A stretch of DNA of 64,000 bases from Nitrosospira sp. Nsp2 (GCF_003050965.1 NZ_QAOU01000002.1:434001-498000), one strand, 5' to 3'. Shown: positions 27,399 through 37,340, counted from the stretch's first letter. A program made the numbers and translations. The notes: a model not told the origin generated them from the letters alone.

Positions 27399-29408
27399 TT
27401 AGTTCTGGTTGAGACTCGGCAGAGTGGCCAGTTGCTGCTGGAGAAACTGGCTGGTCTGGCTCAAGCTGCTAAGCATGGTGTCCAGCGCGGTGAACTGCGC
27501 GCGGTAACGCGCCTCGACCATGCTCAGGCGGCTGTTAAAATTGTCCTGGCGGCGGTCGATGTCCTTGATACTGGCGTTGAGCCCATCGACCCGGCTGGCG
27601 ATAACGCCATCCGTGGCAAGTAAATCGCCTGCGAGCGTGCTTAAGCGTTCCGCATAGCCGCGGGAGAACTCAACTGTCCCGCGGGCGCCGAGCGCACCGC
27701 CGTTGACTGTCAGGCGAAGACCTTCCGTGACTGCCCCGGCCGCAGCCGAGAGAACCTGTCCGGTTCCCGTGGCAGCTACGCCATCGATGGAACCGGCCAC
27801 GTCAAGCCCCGGGGCGGCTATCGGACTACCCCCAAACAAATTGGCTGAGCCATTCCCGCCTGCGAGCGTAATGCCCGATGCGGAACCGTAGCGGGCCGAA
27901 GTAATACTGAGTACGCCGGCAGCCTGGGAAACCGCTACCGAAACCCCCTCTGCCGCAAGGCCAGCCGAGCCAATCAGCTTGCTTTGCACCTCCGCCGCAA
28001 GCGCATCCGCGGAGGGGTAGGTCCCCGCCGCCAGGGTAATACTGGCCGCTACTCCATCAATGTTGGCATTCAACTGATCGTTGACCCCGGCTGTGATCGT
28101 CAGCCCCGCCGCCTGGCTTCCGGTAAGACTGGCCCGCGTTGCCAGCTGTGTAACTGCAACGGCATAATTTCCGGCTGCTGTCTTGTCGGTGGCGCCGTTA
28201 TACGTGATCAGGCTATCCGAGGATTTCGCGCCCATCGTGAACAACCCCGCGATACCGTCGAAACCGGAATCCAGAGCCTTTTGCAGCTTGGTCGCATCGA
28301 GCGCCAGCGTGCCATCCTTCTGGAAAGCAACGCCGATATCCGAGAGCGAGGTGAAGTTGCCCGCGGTGCCTACCTCTGCCGTCAACGCGGCGCGTATCCC
28401 GCGTTGAATCGACATCGTCGCGGAATCGCCCTGCAAAATCGCACCCTTCTTGGACGTTGAGTTATACGCACTGAGATCCGATAGTGCCTGGTTCACGGTA
28501 TTCACCGCCTTGACGAACGCCTCCACCGTTCCCTTCACACCTGCAGTATCACGGCCCACCGTCAATGTGGTCGGGCTGCCGATATTGCTTTTGAGCAGAT
28601 TGAGCGTCAGGCCCTCGATCGCATCATTAATAGTGTTGGATGGCTTGGCAATATCGATTCCATCAATTCGGAGCTTGGCGTCCTGCGTGGCCTGCACCTG
28701 GGTCAGGTTTTTGCCCGCACCTGCGCCGGCAGCCGGATCGTACGCAAGCTGCGACAGGCCGGCTGCATCGCCATTACTGCCGTCATCATCTGCGACGGTT
28801 ATCTTCAGGCTGCTCGCTTCTCCACTATCCTTGGATGTCAGTACCAGTTTATTGCTGGTGCCATCGTTGATGATCGTTGCGCTGACGCCGATATTGGCTC
28901 CATTGATAGCGTCGCGTACGCCGGAAAGCGTATTGTTGGAGGGATCAATGACGATCGTCTGTGCCGGCTTTGCGCTGTTCAGGGTAAAAGCGTTCAGGCC
29001 GCTATCGTAATCCCCATACTGGATAGTCAGCGTGCCGCTGCCAACCGCGCTTAAGGGACTGGCAAACCCTTCCGAGCGGATTTTTTGCTGTTGCGCGAGC
29101 TGCTGTACTTCCACGGCGTAGCTGCCGGCGCCCGCCTTCCCACCGCCATTAGCCGTCGCAGTCAGAATCGAAGTATCGGCGGCACCTGCGGTAATCGACT
29201 GAAATTTGCCGGCGTCGGCGAACCCTTGCATCGAGGTCTGAAAGGCGGATAAAGCGCCTTTCAGTGTGCCGAAAGCCGAAAGCTTCGCCTGGTAATCTGC
29301 TTCACGCCGTTGCAGGAGAGCGAGCGGCTGGCGTTCAACTGCCATCAGCTGAGTTACTATTCCGTTCACATCCAGATTCGAGCCTGCGCCGGCTGCGGTG
29401 ATCGCCAT
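27399..29408 (-). CDS. fliD: Flagellar filament cap protein FliD
   Basis: 669 residues, clearly longer than the 450-500 of many relatives. The N-terminal FliD domain (NGIVTQLMAVERQPLALLQRRE) and the C-terminal coiled coil (INASIKDIDRRQDNFNSRLS, RYRAQFTALDTMLSSL) are intact. The additional length lies in the middle, where Ala/Gly-rich flagellin-IN-like modules appear (YAVEVQQLAQQQKIRS near residue 120 and YAVAVTQLATRASLTG near residue 425). FliD folds flagellin at the filament tip. It is first of the fliD-fliS-fliT group and is separated from flaG by a long hairpin. Confidence 0.93.
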   Translation of the reverse strand: MAITAAGAGSNLDVNGIVTQLMAVERQPLALLQRREADYQAKLSAFGTLKGALSAFQTSMQGFADAGKFQSITAGAADTSILTATANGGGKAGAGSYAVEVQQLAQQQKIRSEGFASPLSAVGSGTLTIQYGDYDSGLNAFTLNSAKPAQTIVIDPSNNTLSGVRDAINGANIGVSATIINDGTSNKLVLTSKDSGEASSLKITVADDDGSNGDAAGLSQLAYDPAAGAGAGKNLTQVQATQDAKLRIDGIDIAKPSNTINDAIEGLTLNLLKSNIGSPTTLTVGRDTAGVKGTVEAFVKAVNTVNQALSDLSAYNSTSKKGAILQGDSATMSIQRGIRAALTAEVGTAGNFTSLSDIGVAFQKDGTLALDATKLQKALDSGFDGIAGLFTMGAKSSDSLITYNGATDKTAAGNYAVAVTQLATRASLTGSQAAGLTITAGVNDQLNANIDGVAASITLAAGTYPSADALAAEVQSKLIGSAGLAAEGVSVAVSQAAGVLSITSARYGSASGITLAGGNGSANLFGGSPIAAPGLDVAGSIDGVAATGTGQVLSAAAGAVTEGLRLTVNGGALGARGTVEFSRGYAERLSTLAGDLLATDGVIASRVDGLNASIKDIDRRQDNFNSRLSMVEARYRAQFTALDTMLSSLSQTSQFLQQQLATLPSLNQN

Positions 29409-29487
29409 TGTCTGTCTCCCGTCCCGTAATTCATTTACTTCCTGCCAAGCGCAGAACCGGATCAGGCACTGCGCTCACTGCGAAACT

Positions 29488-29537
29488 GCCTTTGAAGAAG
29501 TTCCACGCCGATTCGGCGGAGGAACTTCTTCAAAGGC
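29488..29537 (-). terminator. Long hairpin between flaG and fliD
   Basis: A perfect 17-bp stem (29488-29504 with 29521-29537, arms gcctttgaagaagttcc and its complement) starts the base after the flaG stop. The loop contains a further 5-bp stem (cgccg/cggcg). It can terminate or attenuate the fliC/flaG transcript before fliD, or protect the upstream mRNA from 3' exonucleases. The T-run beyond it is short. Confidence 0.75.
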
Positions 29538-29882
29538 CTACGCCTTCGTATGTAAAAGCAACCCTTGAAACTTGTCGAGCGCTTTGGCCAGGTCAAGCAT
29601 CTCCTCCATGGGAATCTGCCTCACCACTTCCTGGGTTGCGCTATCTATGATCTTGACCACCACCCTGCCACTGTCTGAATCCAGGCTGAATTCCATCGAA
29701 TTTGCTTCCGCCTGCGCGACAACCGGTGTCGCGGCTGCGGCCGCGGCAGCCGCCACTCCCGGCTCCTCCCGGTTTTGCGCTTGCTCTGGTTGCCGGGCCG
29801 GGCCGGCACTTACCGTTGCGGTTGAGGCGGGCTTTACCCCCATGACCGCTAGGTTTACCGCTGCGAGCTGTTCGATTCCCAT
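29538..29882 (-). CDS. flaG: FlaG family protein
   Basis: 114 residues. An Ala/Pro-rich variable start is followed by the FlaG domain (EFSLDSDSGRVVVKIIDSAT, QEVVRQIPMEEMLDLAKALD). FlaG influences filament length in other bacteria, but its mechanism is unclear. It lies between flagellin and fliD, as in many polar flagellates. Confidence 0.88.
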   Translation of the reverse strand: MGIEQLAAVNLAVMGVKPASTATVSAGPARQPEQAQNREEPGVAAAAAAAATPVVAQAEANSMEFSLDSDSGRVVVKIIDSATQEVVRQIPMEEMLDLAKALDKFQGLLLHTKA

Positions 29883-29908
29883 TGCGGATTTCCTTGACCA
29901 AGTACAGC

Positions 29909-29936
29909 GGGAACCCGAAGCACGCTTCGGATTCCC
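29909..29936 (-). terminator. Hairpin after the flagellin gene
   Basis: Arms gggaacccgaagc (29909-29921) and gcttcggattccc (29924-29936) pair over 13 positions with one G-T wobble. It lies 50 bases after the fliC stop and 27 bases before flaG. The T-rich tail is weak, so it may act mainly as an mRNA stabiliser or partial terminator that sets fliC above flaG. Confidence 0.6.
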
Positions 29937-29985
29937 ATCCCTTCAATTTAAAGCCGTCAGCCGAAGCCGGCGTACCCCCGTTCCC

Positions 29986-31140
29986 TTATCCGCGCAGCAG
30001 CGACAACACGCTTTGCGGAAGGGCATTGGCCTGTGCCAGCATCGCCGTTCCCGCCTGTTGCAGCACCTGGTTGCGGGAAAGTGTCGCGGTTTCAGCCGCG
30101 AAATCGGCGTCGACGATGCGGCTGCGGGAAGCCGTCAGATTCTCCGCCGTGGTTTGCAAGTTCGAAATGGCCGAGGAGAAACGGTTCTGATATGCACCCA
30201 AGTCCGCGCGAGCGGCATTAAGCGCGCTCATCGCCGAATCCATGGAGGCGATGGCCACATCCGCGCCCCACTTGCTGCTGATGTCGACGCCCGCAAAACC
30301 GCTGACAGTGGCGGTGGCTGCCGTCGTGGTGGCAGCTGTGAAACCGGTGCTCGCCAAAGTAGCGGTGCCGCTTAAACCGATCGTGGTATTGGTGCCCGAA
30401 ATGTTAGTGAGTGAAACCGCGCCGGTGGCAGCATCTGCTGTGGCAGTTACGCCCGTAGTATTCGCGACGGAATTGATTGCGGCCGCGATATTCGCGCCCT
30501 GTGCTATGGCACTACCGCCGGCAGTAATCGCACCGACGCTGGTGCCATTGATCGTCAGATCGCCAGCGGTGATGGCCCCGGATGCCGGCACGGCGCCCGT
30601 GACGTTCGCGGTTGTGCTGGTGGTCGAACCCATGGACGAGCTTTGCGCGTCAACCAGGCTGGTGATGTCGATCGTCTCGCCTACATTCGCGCCGACCTGG
30701 AATGACTGGTTGGTGAAAGTGCCATCCAGCAGTTTGATGCCGTTAAACGCGGTGGTGGACGCTACCCGGTCGATTTCAGCGATGACCTGCTGTACTTCGT
30801 TGTTGAGCGCGGTGCGGTCGCTGGCGCTGTTGCTCGCGTTGCGAGATTGAACCGCCAGTTCGCGGATACGCTGCAGGTTGTTGCCGACCTCGCTCAGCGC
30901 GCCCTCGGCGGTTTGCGACATCGATATGCCGTCGTTGGCGTTGCGCGCAGCCTGGTTAAGGCCGCGGATCTGGGAAGTCATGCGTTCTGAAATCGCCAGC
31001 CCGGCGGCGTCGTCCTTGGCGCTGTTGATGCGCAAGCCGGAGGACAGGCGTTGCAATGTGGTGGCGAGCGAATTTTGTGAACTGTTAAGATTGCGTTGCG
31101 CGTTCAACGAAATGACGTTGGTATTGATGATTGCAGCCAT
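29986..31140 (-). CDS. fliC: Flagellin
   Basis: 384 residues. The N-terminal D0/D1 region (INTNVISLNAQRNLNSSQNS, LSSGLRINSAKDDAAGLAIS) and the C-terminal D1/D0 region (ALNAARADLGAYQNRFSSAI, ALPQSVLSLLRG) are typical and intact. The middle (residues about 170-280) is Ala/Thr/Ser-rich and variable: it is the exposed D2 part. No cysteines are seen. It is the only flagellin gene in the window. A strong FliA-type promoter lies upstream, and the ribosome binding site aaggag is 7 bases before the start. Confidence 0.97.
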   Translation of the reverse strand: MAAIINTNVISLNAQRNLNSSQNSLATTLQRLSSGLRINSAKDDAAGLAISERMTSQIRGLNQAARNANDGISMSQTAEGALSEVGNNLQRIRELAVQSRNASNSASDRTALNNEVQQVIAEIDRVASTTAFNGIKLLDGTFTNQSFQVGANVGETIDITSLVDAQSSSMGSTTSTTANVTGAVPASGAITAGDLTINGTSVGAITAGGSAIAQGANIAAAINSVANTTGVTATADAATGAVSLTNISGTNTTIGLSGTATLASTGFTAATTTAATATVSGFAGVDISSKWGADVAIASMDSAMSALNAARADLGAYQNRFSSAISNLQTTAENLTASRSRIVDADFAAETATLSRNQVLQQAGTAMLAQANALPQSVLSLLRG

Positions 31141-31466
31141 TTGAGGATCTCCTTGACTAATGTTTTATTGGGTTAAACCGTCTCGATTCAACTTTGGTCC
31201 GCCCCGTTTATGAAGGCTGATCAACCGCTGTTGAAACTAATAACGGTGCCGTGGTAAACAAATTTAATAGTTAGTCAAGTTTTTTTGGCAATACCCGCCC
31301 TCCCCCAGGTTGGTTGCAGGGAGAGGGAATTGGACGACGAGCCGGGTGTTGTGACTGCGGGTACAAGGATAGTCTTCGGGAAGGAGGCGCAATGCGAGGA
31401 TTAACGTTCAATGTCGGGCCCTAATCTTCATATTGTCGCCTTCCGAAAGGAAGAAAATAGGCGCCA
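31141..31466. other. Intergenic region between fliC and the c-di-GMP gene
   Basis: 326 bases between divergent genes. It holds the flagellin leader (about 93 bases) and the FliA-type promoter. On the plus side, towards the GGDEF/EAL gene, no clear promoter can be named. Confidence 0.5.
31240..31266 (-). promoter_or_regulatory. FliA (sigma-28) promoter of fliC
   Basis: On the minus strand: TAAATTTG (31266-31259), 11 bp, ACCGTTAT (31247-31240). The same layout, with 11 bp and (A/G)CCGTTA, precedes motA, flgM and flgK. Transcription would start near 31233. Confidence 0.7.
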
Positions 31467-34400
31467 TTGCCGGGAAAAAAGATAGTTTGCTATTTTGTTA
31501 AAATCGGGAAGGTTCGATCGGGTCCGTTTCGATCCGCCATATTCAGCACCTCCTTATCTGCTCCTTTCAGGGGTTATAACGGAAAGCCAATAGTCCCTGC
31601 CTTCCCGTCGCCGGAATTCATTCCCGAGACTCAAATTAATACCAGCAAACGTAAGCTTCCCTTCTACTACGCTCCCTCCCGCACGGCAATAGCCGCCCTC
31701 ACCTTTTGCGTTTTCTTGTCAATCACGATTGCAAGCTGGTTGGTTGTAAAAAACTTGCAGGAGCAAAACGCACATTATCAATTTGATGCGGCGTTGGCCG
31801 AAGCTGTGGGCCAGATCAAGCATCATTTCGCGGGATATGAACAGGTATTGAAGGGAGGCGTTGGGCTTATGCTTGCTTCGGATTCCGTCACGCGCGATGA
31901 ATGGCGCATATATGTCGAGTCGTTACGACTTGATGAAAGTTACCCCGGTATCCACGGCGTTGGTTTCTCTCAATATATACGCCCAGCCGAAATGGCGAAA
32001 CACATCGCCTCACTACGTGCAGACGGGTTTCCGGCTTACAAAATCTGGCCCGACGTCCCCCGGGCACCCCGGGACGATTACACCGCGATCGTCTACATCG
32101 AACCGTTTAACACAACAAACCGGCGCGCTCTGGGTTATGACATGTTCTCAAACCCGGTGCGGCGAGCGGCCATGTCTCGCGCGCGAGACTCCGGAGCCGC
32201 CGCTCTGTCAGGCAAGGTCAAGCTTGTCCAGGAAACCAGCGAGGATGTCCAGGCGGGTATTCTTATGTATATCCCGTACTACGGCCCAGGAGGGATCCCG
32301 GAAACACTTGATCGACGACGCTCATCCCTTGTTGGATACGTGTATGCGCCGTTTCGTATGGACGACTTTATAAACGCTGTCCTTCGCACGAAATTGGACG
32401 ACCTTGGCTTCAAAATCTTTGATGGCGCCTCAATTACCCCGGATGCCTTGCTTTTCGACAGCGGCAAGCACCGGCTTGAGCATCCGTCGTCGCCTCAATA
32501 CACGAGGACAGTCCCGGTATCTTTGTACGGTCAAATATGGACCATTGAAGCCAACTCCCGTCCGGAGTTCGAACAATCGGTAAGCAGTTCCGAATCCGAA
32601 TTCATACTGTTTGGCGGAATTCTGGTTAGCATTCTAACGGCCGTGGTTGTCTTCATGCTTTCCTCCAATAAGGAAAAAACGGCAGCCCTCGCCCGGGCGA
32701 ATGTAGAGCTGGCGTCTGCGATTAACGAACAGCAGGCCGCCGTAAAAGATCTTTCCATTGCAACGCTTCGGACTCAACGCATACTCGAAAGCATTACTGA
32801 CGCTTTTTATACGCTCGACCGGGAATGGCGTTTTACCTACCTGAACAATGAAGCGCGAAGGCTGCTGCGGCTGTCGTCCGATGAGCTTCTCGGGAAGAAC
32901 ATTTGGGAAGAATTCCCGCAAGCGATTATCGGCCCTTTTTATCGCGAATTTCATCGGGCCCTGATCGAAAACTGTACGGTGAGCTTCGAGGAGTTCTACG
33001 CACCGCTCGATGGCTGGTTCGAAGTTCGCGCCTATCCCTCCGTGGAGGGTCTCGCGGTTTATTTCCGCGACGTTACCGAAAGGAAACGAGCTGAAAAGAT
33101 GCGCCGCGAAGCTGATAAGCACATTCGCCAGCAGGCCTCATTGCTCGATAAGGCCAATGACGCCATCATCGTACGGGGTGTCGACCACCGCATCCAGTTC
33201 TGGAACCAGGGCGCCCAGCGGCTTTATGGGTGGACCTCGGACGAGGTGATCGGTCGCTCCGTCGAGGAGGTCATATATGACGATCCCATTCCCTTCAGGG
33301 AAGCGTTCCAGCAGGTACTACGTGACGGGGAGTGGAATGGGGAAATTGTGCAACGCCACAAGAATGGAAGTCCCTTAACCGCAGAGGTGCATTGGACGTT
33401 GGTGCGAGACGATGAGGAGGGGCCTCAGCGCATTCTTTCGATCAATACCGACATTTCGGCGCGCAAGATGGCGGAAAAGGAGATTCACCATCTCGCGTTC
33501 TACGATTCCTTAACCGGCCTGCCCAACAGGCAACTCCTGCTGGACCGGCTCAAGCAGGCGCTGGCGATCAGCGGACGCAAGCACCAGACTGGTGCGCTGC
33601 TGTTTATCGATCTGGATAATTTCAAGTTACTCAACGATACCCTCGGTCATGACGTAGGTGATCTGTTGCTGCAGCAGGTCGCGCCTCGTCTTATTTCTTG
33701 TGTGCGCGACAGCGACACGGTGGCCCGCCTTGGAGGAGATGAGTTCATTATTATACTGGTGGGTGGGTTTAGCCCCCAACCGGAGGAAGCCGTTGCGCAG
33801 ATACGCGCGATCTGCGACAGAATTGTTGCGGCTTTCCGGAAACCTTTTACTTTACGGGGTCATAACCATAACACCACCCCGAGCATCGGTATTGCAGTCT
33901 TCAATGATCAATCGGCCGCAATGGATGAGCTGCTGAAGCAGGCCGACCTCGCGATGTATCAAGCCAAGGCGGCGGGGCGTAATTCTGCGTGCCTCTTTAC
34001 GCCGGATATGCAGTCAGTGATCAATGACCGCGTTGTTCTGGAATCAGACTTGCACAAAAGCTGTGAGCGGAATGAGTTCGTTCTTCACTTTCAGCCCCAG
34101 GTAAAAGGGCGTCGTGTGGTGGGTGCCGAAGCGCTGGTACGCTGGCAGCACCCGCGGCGCGGTCTGATATCGCCAGCCGACTTTATTTCCCACGCCGAAG
34201 AAACAGGGCTGATTCTTCCTCTGGGCAGCTGGATACTGGACAGCGCATGCGCACAGCTGGCGGCATGGGCGGGGGAACCGGAGATGGCGCAACTTGATCT
34301 CGCGGTGAACGTGAGCCCGCTCCAGTTCCGCCAGCCGGACTTTGTCCCCCAAATACTTGAGACGCTGGCGCGCACCGGCGCCAATCCCGGAAAACTTAAG

Positions 34401-34790
34401 CTCGAGCTTACCGAAAGCTTGCTGGTGCGCAATATTGAAGACACGGTTGCGAAAATGACCGCACTGAAAGCCGAGGGCGTCGGTTTTGCGTTGGACGACT
34501 TTGGCACCGGTTATTCCTCGCTTTACTATCTGAAACGCCTCCCATTGGACTGGGTAAAAATTGACCAATCCTTCGTTAGAGAACTGCTTACGAATCCTCA
34601 TGACGCGACCATCGTTCGCGCCATCATCATTCTTGCCAAAAGCATGGGACTCAAGGTGATTGCCGAAGGCGTGGAAACGGAGGCACAGAGGAATTATCTC
34701 GCACGGCACGGCTGCAGCATGTACCAGGGGTTCCTGGCAAGCCCGCCGCTGCCATCAGCTCAGTTTAAGGAATTGATGCGTAAGAGATGA
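31467..34790 (+). CDS. CHASE-PAS-PAS-GGDEF-EAL membrane c-di-GMP enzyme
   Basis: Up to 1107 residues. The frame opens with a TTG at 31467 (aagga nearby), and no later ATG stands out, so the start is uncertain. Order: membrane helix about 72-94, periplasmic CHASE sensor domain about 105-330, second helix about 378-398, PAS about 440-540, PAS about 555-670, GGDEF, EAL. The cyclase motif is intact (GGDEF near 757-761) and has an inhibitory-site RDSD five residues before it. The phosphodiesterase has its motif (EALVRW near 889), ELTESLL, DDFGTGYSSL and AEGVETE. Both activities are possible; which dominates cannot be read. A role in motility/attachment control is inferred from its place in the flagellar locus. 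Confidence 0.9.
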   Translation: MPGKKIVCYFVKIGKVRSGPFRSAIFSTSLSAPFRGYNGKPIVPAFPSPEFIPETQINTSKRKLPFYYAPSRTAIAALTFCVFLSITIASWLVVKNLQEQNAHYQFDAALAEAVGQIKHHFAGYEQVLKGGVGLMLASDSVTRDEWRIYVESLRLDESYPGIHGVGFSQYIRPAEMAKHIASLRADGFPAYKIWPDVPRAPRDDYTAIVYIEPFNTTNRRALGYDMFSNPVRRAAMSRARDSGAAALSGKVKLVQETSEDVQAGILMYIPYYGPGGIPETLDRRRSSLVGYVYAPFRMDDFINAVLRTKLDDLGFKIFDGASITPDALLFDSGKHRLEHPSSPQYTRTVPVSLYGQIWTIEANSRPEFEQSVSSSESEFILFGGILVSILTAVVVFMLSSNKEKTAALARANVELASAINEQQAAVKDLSIATLRTQRILESITDAFYTLDREWRFTYLNNEARRLLRLSSDELLGKNIWEEFPQAIIGPFYREFHRALIENCTVSFEEFYAPLDGWFEVRAYPSVEGLAVYFRDVTERKRAEKMRREADKHIRQQASLLDKANDAIIVRGVDHRIQFWNQGAQRLYGWTSDEVIGRSVEEVIYDDPIPFREAFQQVLRDGEWNGEIVQRHKNGSPLTAEVHWTLVRDDEEGPQRILSINTDISARKMAEKEIHHLAFYDSLTGLPNRQLLLDRLKQALAISGRKHQTGALLFIDLDNFKLLNDTLGHDVGDLLLQQVAPRLISCVRDSDTVARLGGDEFIIILVGGFSPQPEEAVAQIRAICDRIVAAFRKPFTLRGHNHNTTPSIGIAVFNDQSAAMDELLKQADLAMYQAKAAGRNSACLFTPDMQSVINDRVVLESDLHKSCERNEFVLHFQPQVKGRRVVGAEALVRWQHPRRGLISPADFISHAEETGLILPLGSWILDSACAQLAAWAGEPEMAQLDLAVNVSPLQFRQPDFVPQILETLARTGANPGKLKLELTESLLVRNIEDTVAKMTALKAEGVGFALDDFGTGYSSLYYLKRLPLDWVKIDQSFVRELLTNPHDATIVRAIIILAKSMGLKVIAEGVETEAQRNYLARHGCSMYQGFLASPPLPSAQFKELMRKR

Positions 34791-34895
34791 TGACAATAAT
34801 ATAAGTACGACCAACCACGCCTGCTTTCACAGTATTAAAACGGTTGTCTGGTTGTCAAGGCGCCGACTGAAATAAAATCCGGCCAGTCCAAAAAT

Positions 34896-35522
34896 TCAGG
34901 CCAGGCCGTTCTTGATAGCGTAGTGCGTGAGCTCCGCATTATTCTTGAGCTTCATTTTTTCGAGCACGCGGCTGCGGTAAACACTGACCGTCTTGACGGA
35001 CAAACACATTTCCTCGGCAGCATCGGTAAGGCTCTTGCCCGAGGCGATCAGGCGCAAAGTCTGGTATTCGCGGTCGGATAGCGTCTCGTGACGGGGACGC
35101 TCGGGATCGGCGCCGAAACTGTCCGCCATTGCCTCGGCCAGGCTTGGCGTCAGATATTTACGCCCCCAGGCGACCTGGTTGATGGCCGCCATCAATTCGC
35201 TCGGGGCGCTTTGCTTTGTGATATAGCCCGATGCGCCCGCCTTCAGCGCCCGGATCGCGTATAACCCCTCATCGTGCATGCTGAGCATGAGCACCGGAAT
35301 TTTTGGCCGCTCTTTCTTGATCTGTTTCAATACTTCGATGCCGTTCCGGTCGGGCAACGATATGTCCAGTACCACCACGCCCCACTCGCCCTCGCGCAAT
35401 TGCCTCATCGCTCCCGCGCCTGAGTCCGCTTCCGCGATCAGGTCGATTTTTCCGCTCTCCACCAGTATCTGTCTTAAACCCTGCCGCACGATGGCATGAT
35501 CATCTACAATCAACACGTTCAT
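34896..35522 (-). CDS. NarL/FixJ-type response regulator
   Basis: 208 residues. The receiver domain at 1-120 has acidic pocket D7-D8, phosphoacceptor D53 (VVLDISLPDRNG) and K103-like position near GYITKQSAPSEL. A LuxR-type helix-turn-helix covers about 140-205 (LSDREYQTLRLIASGKSLTD, then LSVKTVSVYRSRVLEKM). It overlaps the kinase gene by 4 bases (ATGA) and is clearly its partner. The targets are unknown. Given the place between flagellar genes, control of motility or of the neighbouring c-di-GMP enzymes is plausible but not shown. Confidence 0.93.
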   Translation of the reverse strand: MNVLIVDDHAIVRQGLRQILVESGKIDLIAEADSGAGAMRQLREGEWGVVVLDISLPDRNGIEVLKQIKKERPKIPVLMLSMHDEGLYAIRALKAGASGYITKQSAPSELMAAINQVAWGRKYLTPSLAEAMADSFGADPERPRHETLSDREYQTLRLIASGKSLTDAAEEMCLSVKTVSVYRSRVLEKMKLKNNAELTHYAIKNGLA

Positions 35523-37090
35523 GACTGCTGCCCTTTCATTCGCGTGAAAGATGGGTTAACCGCCGCCGGCGTCACCGCCGAGTCGTCGTGATATGGGCCA
35601 AGCGGAATCGAAAGGCGCACGATGGTGCCCTGCTCGGCCGTGCCTACCTCCCGCGTGCGGTTGACGGTCAGCTTCCCACCCAGGAAACTCGCCCGTTCGA
35701 CCATGCCGCGAATACCGAACGAATTGAGCTTCGCGAGATCGGCGGGCATGATGCCGAAACCGTTATCCCTTACCTCCAGTTCCAGCCACTCCTGAGCCTG
35801 AGCCGCGATGGTGTCCAACCGCACCCAGACGCGCGAGGCCCGCGCATGCTTGGTGATATTGGTGAGCGATTCCTGAAAAATCCGGAATACGGCTACCGCC
35901 GCATCCGGCTCCACGTCGATATCCTGCCTCGCGCAGGACACCTCGCACGGGATGCCCAGCCGCTTGGAAAATTCTCCCGCCTCCCACTCGATCGCTGCGA
36001 CGATCCCGAAATCCATGATGCCCGGACGCAGATCGCGCGAGATACGCTGTATGGATTGCATGGTGCGGTCCACCATTTGCGAGACGGTATGAACTTTAGC
36101 CAGCAAAGCGGGGTTTTCCTTGATCTCGTTGAAGTTGCCGTCACCCACCCGGCGCGCGATCCAGTCGAGGTCAATCTTGATTGCGGTCAGGTTGCCGCCC
36201 AGATCATCGTGAATTTCACGGGCGATGCGAATACGCTCATGTTCCCGGGCCGCCATGATGTGGGACGAAACTTCCTTCAGACGTTCGTGGGATTCCTCCA
36301 GCTCGATCTCCCTGCGCCTGCTCTGGGTTACATTGATTATTATTCCCTCCCAGATGACCCCGACACCCTCTTCCCGACGCGGGCTCGCCCGCAAGCTGAC
36401 CCATTTGACGTCGTGATAGGACTTGATCCACAGGCGCCCTTCCCAGTTCCATGTGGTCAGACTCGCGGCTGAGTCCGCCCGGGATTGGCGCAAGCTGTCC
36501 TGGTCCTCGGGAAGTACGAGCGTCAAAAGCAGCGGCGGGTTTTCCTGCAGTTTTTCCACCGTCATGCCCAGCAGATTCACGCACTGGTCGCTGACAAAGG
36601 GTAGAGAGTGGTGTCCATCCTCGCCCAATACGTACTGGAACACCATTCCAGGCGCGTTCGACACGATGGATCGTGATCGCGTTTCCCCATCTGCCTGTCC
36701 GGACGTTTGCCCTTCCTTCTGCTGCGTTTCCTCGCTGTTTTCGGATGAAGCCAGATCTCTGGCGGCAATGGCAAGCAGCGGTTTGCCGGCACCTTGCCAT
36801 AACGCCAGGCGCACCGCCACCCGCAAAACCGTTCCGTCCTTGCGGCGAAAACACGCATCTCCCGTCACTTCCTGCCGCTCATCCCGCTCCAAGGAAGTGA
36901 GCAGCGGCAGCAGGCTTTCCACGCTGAAGCCGGGAGCGTCACCGCGCGGCATGAGTTCGCGCAATTCAACCATTGAATATTGCAGATCGCGTTGGGCCGC
37001 CAAATTCGCGTATTCGCACCGGAACGTATCGGCATTGACCAGATACACCGCAGTGTAGGGGTTGGAAAAATCCGTTGTGGTCGTGCTCAT
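35519..37090 (-). CDS. Cytoplasmic PAS sensor histidine kinase (HisKA_3 type)
   Basis: 523 residues without membrane segments. There are two PAS-like regions at about 10-113 and 140-258. The dimerisation/phosphoacceptor helix has EHERIRIAREIHDDLGGNLT with H293 as the phosphorylated residue. The ATPase domain ends with VRDNGFGIMPADLAKLNSFG IRGMVERA. This is the NarX/DesK type that pairs with NarL-like regulators such as the one immediately downstream (4-base overlap). The signal must be intracellular: the PAS domains could hold a cofactor, but no haem or flavin signature is evident. Confidence 0.92.
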   Translation of the reverse strand: MSTTTTDFSNPYTAVYLVNADTFRCEYANLAAQRDLQYSMVELRELMPRGDAPGFSVESLLPLLTSLERDERQEVTGDACFRRKDGTVLRVAVRLALWQGAGKPLLAIAARDLASSENSEETQQKEGQTSGQADGETRSRSIVSNAPGMVFQYVLGEDGHHSLPFVSDQCVNLLGMTVEKLQENPPLLLTLVLPEDQDSLRQSRADSAASLTTWNWEGRLWIKSYHDVKWVSLRASPRREEGVGVIWEGIIINVTQSRRREIELEESHERLKEVSSHIMAAREHERIRIAREIHDDLGGNLTAIKIDLDWIARRVGDGNFNEIKENPALLAKVHTVSQMVDRTMQSIQRISRDLRPGIMDFGIVAAIEWEAGEFSKRLGIPCEVSCARQDIDVEPDAAVAVFRIFQESLTNITKHARASRVWVRLDTIAAQAQEWLELEVRDNGFGIMPADLAKLNSFGIRGMVERASFLGGKLTVNRTREVGTAEQGTIVRLSIPLGPYHDDSAVTPAAVNPSFTRMKGQQS

Positions 37091-37340
37091 GTTTCTATGC
37101 CAGGTGGGATAGCGGGCACCATGCCAGCGTTTGCATCACCGAAGGATGAGTCGGGCGAAGCGCAGTCCATTCACATTTTCATCGGTGACGGCGATCGGTA
37201 CGCCTGGCACCTGCCCCACCTCCATGTTTTCAACAGGCGGCTACGCCATGAACCATGATCTTACCCAACTCTCTCCAGATAATATGAATTGTTTAAGTGA
37301 GGGTATCCTCACGTTGCACGAAGCCAGGCGCAACCAGATT

